From an uncultured Lachnospiraceae bacterium (GTDB lineage Bacteria; Bacillota; Clostridia; Lachnospirales; Lachnospiraceae), in NCBI GenBank assembly GCA_947174985.1, contig CAMWLB010000006.1, positions 1-25,852 on the forward strand: a DNA stretch of 25,852 nt. The letters run 5' to 3'. The notes under the pieces are model-generated. The model did no database searches. It was not told where the DNA came from and saw only the letters and a list, made by a program, of their open reading frames with translations. This document shows positions 20,762 to 25,852 of this stretch, in pieces; within the stretch, counting starts at the first letter, position 1, and the number at the start of each line of letters is the position of its first letter. Made by a program: the position numbers and the translations under genes.

Positions 20762-23222
20762 TTACAGCACTCCGCAGTTTTTCCACCCATTCCACTACCT
20801 TTGACGGTTCGTCAAACCAGTACTCCTTAATCAAGGGAATAAGCTCATATTCCACAATACCGGCAACATCTACATCGGAAATATTCTCAGATACACAAAA
20901 ATAACTGTGTCCGATTACAAAACCACTTCCCAATGTTTCATCTGCTTCAATGACTTTATTCAGCCTGATGACCTGTTCTATCAGCTTGTTATATTTATCA
21001 TTATCCGCGGTTTCTTTCATTGCCTCAAATTTTTCCATTTGCAATGCCGGTTTTAACTCGTAAAACGCAAAGCGTCTCCGCAAGGCATAATCTATCATGG
21101 CAAGACTTCTGTCCGCAGTATTCATCATTCCAATGATATAGACATTTTTAGGCACCGAAAAAAGCTCATTTTTATACAACAGTCTTAGGCTTTCACCCCT
21201 TTTATCTGCCTCTATCAGCATTAACAATTCGCCAAATATTTTACTCAGATTGCCTCTGTTGATTTCATCAATGATGAAGAAATAGTCATTGTCTATATCA
21301 TCCTGCGCCTTGCGGCAAAATTCGTAGAAGGGGCCGGATACCAAGTCAAATCCCTCTTTTGTCGGTCGATATCCCATAATGAAATCTTCATAACTGTAGC
21401 TTTGATGGAACTGCACAACAAATACTCTGTCCGTATCCTTTACCTGCATGATGGAGTATGCCAGACGCTTTGCGGCAAAGGTTTTTCCCACCCCGGGCGC
21501 CCCCTGTAATATCAGGTTTTTCTTTTTCAGAAGCAGTCTTGACAATTTGTCATAATCTTCTTTTTCCATAAACACATCTTTTAAAAAATCCTCTTCCGTG
21601 TACTTTGGATACAAAACCGGCTTTTCAATTTCTATTTCTTTATCCTCGGCTTCTGCAAATAATGCTTCCAATTTAAGTACAGCATCCGTATACTGCGTGA
21701 TGTTTGTCAAAGTTTTTATTGGTGCCTGTCCATTCGGATAATTCCATTCACCACTATTTGTCCACTCCACAGCACGGATATTCTTATATTCACTCCTGCT
21801 TTCATCATAGATATACTCAGATTTTACAATGCCTCTGCCAATGATCTTGTATAATCCACGTTTCACATAAACAATATCACCGATTTTCATAGAATTGACA
21901 AACTGCCAAGTTGCCAGAGAATCCACAATATAACTTTTCCCTGCTGCAATCTTCTCCTGCATTGCAGATATCATTTCATCTCTTTCCGCATAATCAGCCA
22001 GATTTCCCAAGGAATCCCAGCCAATAGCCATAATGTTCAATTTGTAGAATTCTTCCCACAGTCTGGAATTTTCCCCTGCTGCATACATCCAAAACTGTAC
22101 CTTATTATCTTCCGGTTCCTCACTGCCTTTTTCCTCTTGACGGTTTTTAAATATCTCAACCCATTTTCGGAATATATCGCTGGCATATTGCTCTGTCATT
22201 TCACAGGCACGCCCTTTCTCAGTAAGCGACCAGATTCCTCTTTCAGATTTATCGATAATACCCTCATACGCCAGATAATTTCTTGCAAACTGTACTTCGT
22301 TTGCAAACTTATTTGTATTGCTTTTTCCTCTTGTCTGCTGTAAATCTTCCTTGCTCAGATTTAAGTTTACAGCTATTTTTTCTCTTACGTCTTTGGGATT
22401 CGCACGTCCGCCCAATTGTTTTAGGGCGGTTACAATCGGCTCAAACCATTTCAAAAATTCTGCATTTGATTTTTTATCTGTACTCTCCTGCGTAGACATC
22501 CATGCAACATAAGATAATTCCGGAAGATTCATATATCCAAAATTGCCATTCTTAATGGCATTTGCACATTGCTCACACATAAATAAATAGGTATTGCCAT
22601 TGGGCAGTTTTTTGTCTATACCGCTAAATACTGTTGCAAAATAACTCGGCAGATTGCCGTCACTTAAAATGAATTTCCGATTCCTGTCATCTAAATTAAT
22701 AAATGTATACGGTCTGCACCAGTACAAACCTATCGTTAAATTCCAAGAAACATTTTTCTGTTTGGTTGTCTTATCAAAAAGCGCAATAAACTGATTTCTC
22801 CTGTCATTAGATGGCTCATCAGCATAAGCTATAGCCGCTTCATAAATTGCCCACAAATTGTCTATATCATCTATATTCCGCTCCTTTTTTCCGCGGAAAA
22901 ACCATGAATTCATATTGTTTAGAACCGGAACTCCATCATACGCTGTAGGTACTTCTGATAGTAATCCCAACTTACTTTTTAATGCTGACAAAATCGCAAA
23001 TCGGTTTTCATTCTTAATTCCACGGTTAAAGCTCCCCATCACCGTAAATGGACAAATATCGCCAATCACTTCTTCCTCTTCCATATATGGAAATTTCATA
23101 CCCGTTTCAACAAACACCTGCTGCAATATTGCTATCAATTCTTTTCTTTTATCTTTGTACTCCAAAATTCTGTCTGCCAATTCCATATAGCAGTCAGTCC
23201 ACATAAATTTATTGCTTTCCAT
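20754..23222 (-). CDS. mcrB: McrB-type AAA+ GTPase with Mrr-N-like and EVE-like recognition domains
   Basis: The gene encodes 822 residues, longer than E. coli McrB (~460). In order it has: an N-terminal ~240-residue region (CPFTVMGSFNRGI, WNLTIGLYWCRPY); a winged-helix Mrr-N-like domain (~250-345, FEPIVTALKQLGGRA to GIWSLTEKGRA); an EVE/PUA-like module (~375-510) beginning FWMYAAGENSRLWEEF with IMAIGWDSLGNL; and a C-terminal McrB-type AAA+ domain. The AAA+ part has Walker A GAPGVGKT, Walker B FFIIDEINRGN and MMNTADRSLAMIDYALRRRF with the Arg finger. It should recognise modified DNA, hydrolyse GTP and recruit McrC. AAAAGGA lies about nine bases before the ATG. It follows hsdR by 19 bases. Confidence 0.9.
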   Translation of the reverse strand: MESNKFMWTDCYMELADRILEYKDKRKELIAILQQVFVETGMKFPYMEEEEVIGDICPFTVMGSFNRGIKNENRFAILSALKSKLGLLSEVPTAYDGVPVLNNMNSWFFRGKKERNIDDIDNLWAIYEAAIAYADEPSNDRRNQFIALFDKTTKQKNVSWNLTIGLYWCRPYTFINLDDRNRKFILSDGNLPSYFATVFSGIDKKLPNGNTYLFMCEQCANAIKNGNFGYMNLPELSYVAWMSTQESTDKKSNAEFLKWFEPIVTALKQLGGRANPKDVREKIAVNLNLSKEDLQQTRGKSNTNKFANEVQFARNYLAYEGIIDKSERGIWSLTEKGRACEMTEQYASDIFRKWVEIFKNRQEEKGSEEPEDNKVQFWMYAAGENSRLWEEFYKLNIMAIGWDSLGNLADYAERDEMISAMQEKIAAGKSYIVDSLATWQFVNSMKIGDIVYVKRGLYKIIGRGIVKSEYIYDESRSEYKNIRAVEWTNSGEWNYPNGQAPIKTLTNITQYTDAVLKLEALFAEAEDKEIEIEKPVLYPKYTEEDFLKDVFMEKEDYDKLSRLLLKKKNLILQGAPGVGKTFAAKRLAYSIMQVKDTDRVFVVQFHQSYSYEDFIMGYRPTKEGFDLVSGPFYEFCRKAQDDIDNDYFFIIDEINRGNLSKIFGELLMLIEADKRGESLRLLYKNELFSVPKNVYIIGMMNTADRSLAMIDYALRRRFAFYELKPALQMEKFEAMKETADNDKYNKLIEQVIRLNKVIEADETLGSGFVIGHSYFCVSENISDVDVAGIVEYELIPLIKEYWFDEPSKVVEWVEKLRSAVNG

Positions 23223-23241
23223 TTTCTAAATTCCTTTTCTG

Positions 23242-25852
23242 TTATTTTTTGTATGTCATTGATTCTTCCGCTGCCATCATTGGCTTCGTTAATGGCATAT
23301 CGTACGCCACATCTGTTTGAAAGGGAACAACATTATCTTCCATCACATAATCGGTCCACAATTCACATTGTGTCATTACCACTTGGACGGCATCCTCCAT
23401 TCCTTCCGGCGGATATTTATGCTTCTTTAGCAGCTTCTTAATCAACATACGCATGCGCGCTCTTGCCGACTCTTTCTTCTGCCAGTCCACAGTTTTATTC
23501 TTACGGAGAGTTTCTGTAAGCTCTTTAGTAATGGCTATCAACTCTTCATTTTCATAAAAATCTTTAATGGCCTGTGGTTTCGTTAAAGCATCATAAAAAG
23601 CCATTTCTTCTTCTGTCAACCCAAGGTTATCACCTTCTGCCTTGGAGCGGGCAATATCTTTGGCAAGACGAAGCAACTCTTGAATTACTTCTTCATTTGT
23701 CAGCATCCCATTCAAGTATGCATTCATAGTTCTCTGTATAATTTCAGAGAATTTTTCCGACCTGACAACGTTCGTTCTCCTATACACATGTATCTGCTCT
23801 GCAATTAACTTTTTCAACAGTTCAACCGCAAGATTTTTCTCTTTCATTTTAGCTATTTCATCTAAAAATTTAGGGTCAAACAGTGAAAACTCTTGTTTGA
23901 CATCGGAGAACAAATTAATAACACCATCACTTTTTATGCTCTGCTTCAGCAGCTCATTGATTCTGGCATTCATTTCAGGAAGAGAAATTTTCTTTCCCAC
24001 TCCCTGATTTGTAAGCCGCATTACCAAAACTCGTACAGATTCAAAAAATGCCGCCTCAAATCTTAATTCTGTTTCAACCAGCGATGAGCACAGGGATAGT
24101 GCCTGATGCAGCATCAATGCTTCTTTCACAAATTCTTCTTTTTCTTTTACTTTGTCCGGTGCAATAATAAAATTCACAGCACCGCTTATTGTCCTCGCTC
24201 TTTCCAAATCTGTTCCATTGGTAAAGAATGAATAATCATAACCATAAAATAAATCCCTGCATACTGACAGTTTTTCCAAAAACTTAGGGTAAGCAATCTT
24301 ATTAATATCGGTATCCCCATAGTTCTTCCTGTCACGCTTCGTATAATCGTTCATCGCGCGTTTAAGAGCGGAAGCAATGCCCACATAATCAACTACAAGA
24401 CCTCCTTCTTTATCCTCAAACACCCGATTCACACGTGCAATTGCCTGCATTAAATTGTGACCGCTCATGGGCTTGTATATATACATTGTCGCAAGCGAGG
24501 GTACGTCAAAACCCGTAAGCCACATATCCACAACAATTGCAATTTTTAATTCACTTTTGTTATCTTTAAAGATTTTAGCCAATTCACTTTTATGAGTTTT
24601 ATTTCCTATTATCTCGCGCCATTCTTCAGGGTCTTTATTGCTTGAAGTCATGACAATCGCAATTTTTTTCGTCCAATCAGGACGTAACTCCAATATCCTT
24701 TTATATATCTTTATGGCAATCGGTCTTGAATAGGCTACAATCATAGCCTTTCCCGTAAGTTCATTCGCTCTGTAGTTTTCATAATGGCTCAATATATCAT
24801 TAACAAGAGAAGCTATGGTTGTATCTGCTCCCAAAATAGCTTCCATCTGCCCCATGTCATGTTTACTTTTTTCTACTACCCCTGCATCTGCATTTTCTGC
24901 CATACGGTCATATTCTGCATCAATTACCTTAAGCGTCTCTGCATCCAATTGCAGTTTCACAACACGGCTTTCATAGTATACCGGTCTTGTTGCATCATCT
25001 TCTACTGCTTGAGTCATATCATAAATATCAATGTAGTCGCCAAAAACTTCACGGGTACTTCTGTCCTTTTCAGAAATCGGCGTACCTGTAAATCCTATGT
25101 ATGTAGCATTGGGCAGGCTGTTACGAATAATTCTTGCTGTACCTATAACGATTCTTGCTTCCTCTTCACCGGATTCATTTTTTACCATTCTAATTTTTTC
25201 GTCTAACCCATACTGTCCGCGATGTGCTTCGTCTGCCATAACCACAATATTTCTGCGTTCAGACAAAGGCTCTGCAGATTCTTCAAACTTCTGCATTGTG
25301 GTAAAAATAATCCCATTTGCTTTTCTTCCATTCAACAGATTCTTTAAATGCTCTCTGCTTTCTGCGTGCATGGGAACTTGACGCAAAAAATCCTTGCACT
25401 TTGCAAATTGATTGTATAACTGGTCATCCAAATCATTTCTATCCGTCAGTACCACGATAGTCGGGCTTTCCAAAGCTTCCTGTAACAAGTGTGCATAAAA
25501 AACCATGGACAACGATTTACCCGAGCCCTGTGTATGCCAGAAAACTCCGCCCTTGCCATCGGTAACTGTTGCCTTTTTTGTGGATTCCACAGCTTTCCGA
25601 ACTGCAAAATACTGATGATATCCTGCTAGTATTTTGCTCTTAGATATACCGTCATTGGAAAAGCATACAAAGTTTTTAATAATATCCAATAACCTTTCCT
25701 TCGTAAATATTCCTTCAAAAAATGTGTCAAACTGTGCGTATTGCGTATTTTCATAATTGCCATCTACGGTTTTCCATTTCATAAACCTATCTTCACCAGA
25801 AGTAATCGTTCCGGCTTTCGATGTCAATTGATCGCTCATTACACATATTACA
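23242..25852 (-). CDS. hsdR: Type I restriction enzyme R subunit (5' end outside window)
   Basis: About 869 codons are present and the frame stays open to the right edge. The first visible Met (25839) is therefore probably not the start: the preceding codons are open and read VICV, as in the middle of HsdR proteins. The N-terminal nuclease domain is thus mostly outside. The helicase motor is complete: GGVFWHTQGSGKSLSM (Walker A), VVLTDRNDLDDQL, VVMADEAHRGQYG (DEAH), YIGFTGTPIS, VDMWLTGFDVPSL and MQAIARVNRVF. A long helical C-terminus follows (HsdM/HsdS contact region). HsdM and HsdS should lie to the right, outside the window. McrB follows 19 bases downstream. Confidence 0.95.
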   Translation of the reverse strand, partial: VICVMSDQLTSKAGTITSGEDRFMKWKTVDGNYENTQYAQFDTFFEGIFTKERLLDIIKNFVCFSNDGISKSKILAGYHQYFAVRKAVESTKKATVTDGKGGVFWHTQGSGKSLSMVFYAHLLQEALESPTIVVLTDRNDLDDQLYNQFAKCKDFLRQVPMHAESREHLKNLLNGRKANGIIFTTMQKFEESAEPLSERRNIVVMADEAHRGQYGLDEKIRMVKNESGEEEARIVIGTARIIRNSLPNATYIGFTGTPISEKDRSTREVFGDYIDIYDMTQAVEDDATRPVYYESRVVKLQLDAETLKVIDAEYDRMAENADAGVVEKSKHDMGQMEAILGADTTIASLVNDILSHYENYRANELTGKAMIVAYSRPIAIKIYKRILELRPDWTKKIAIVMTSSNKDPEEWREIIGNKTHKSELAKIFKDNKSELKIAIVVDMWLTGFDVPSLATMYIYKPMSGHNLMQAIARVNRVFEDKEGGLVVDYVGIASALKRAMNDYTKRDRKNYGDTDINKIAYPKFLEKLSVCRDLFYGYDYSFFTNGTDLERARTISGAVNFIIAPDKVKEKEEFVKEALMLHQALSLCSSLVETELRFEAAFFESVRVLVMRLTNQGVGKKISLPEMNARINELLKQSIKSDGVINLFSDVKQEFSLFDPKFLDEIAKMKEKNLAVELLKKLIAEQIHVYRRTNVVRSEKFSEIIQRTMNAYLNGMLTNEEVIQELLRLAKDIARSKAEGDNLGLTEEEMAFYDALTKPQAIKDFYENEELIAITKELTETLRKNKTVDWQKKESARARMRMLIKKLLKKHKYPPEGMEDAVQVVMTQCELWTDYVMEDNVVPFQTDVAYDMPLTKPMMAAEESMTYKK

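Noticed and set aside
25837..25839. ATG at 25839 as the true start of HsdR
   Set aside because: The frame is open beyond it to the window edge, and the preceding codons fit HsdR. The N-terminal nuclease domain would be missing, so the gene is cut by the window.

Overview
The window looks like chromosome of a spore-forming, low-to-moderate GC Clostridia, most likely a Lachnospiraceae. The signs are a SipL-type spore-coat protein (DUF3794 domains plus LysM), an MEP-pathway ispE, class 1B dihydroorotate dehydrogenase genes (pyrD with pyrK), strong AGGAGG-type ribosome sites and sigma-A-like promoters. No tRNA, rRNA, CRISPR array or intact insertion sequence was seen.

Layout. (1) 1-1025: the 5' part of a cardiolipin synthase gene (-) and a divergent small membrane protein (+). 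(2) 1047-4410: a leftward group running ispE, a GntR/FCD regulator, a small membrane protein, murI and a DUF1934 protein, from a sigma-A promoter at 4378-4407 with a palindrome (4356-4365) just downstream that may be the regulator's operator. (3) 4600-4940: a compact candidate type I toxin-antitoxin locus. It has a 30-aa hydrophobic peptide gene (-), a convergent small RNA (+) with its own promoter and terminator, and a toxin leader whose Shine-Dalgarno is locked in a hairpin. Near-identical promoter sequences lie on both sides of it. (4) 5160-7533 (+): a two-TM protein, a secreted His/Cys-rich peptide and an iron-type alcohol dehydrogenase.

(5) 16275 down to 7570 (-) is the centrepiece: an eight-gene operon-like run from one strong promoter. 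It encodes a sulfatase-fold membrane enzyme, a small membrane protein, a YidC/Oxa1 domain fused to a CDP-glycerol glycerophosphotransferase-like domain, a 2-aminoethylphosphonate (AEP) transaminase, a cytidylyltransferase-like/PEP-mutase fusion, a PntC-like AEP cytidylyltransferase broken by a frameshift, phosphonopyruvate decarboxylase and a four-TM protein. Together these predict PEP -> phosphonopyruvate -> phosphonoacetaldehyde -> AEP -> CMP-AEP and transfer to a cell-surface polymer.

(6) 16380-19677 (-): sipL behind a hairpin that covers its ribosome site, then pyrD and pyrK. (7) 19721-25852 (-): a more AT-rich defence block, the type I restriction subunit HsdR (running off the window), McrB and McrC, packed tightly and ending 43 bases before pyrK. 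This resembles an immigration-control region placed upstream of pyrimidine genes.

All functions are inferred by reading motifs. No database search was run.
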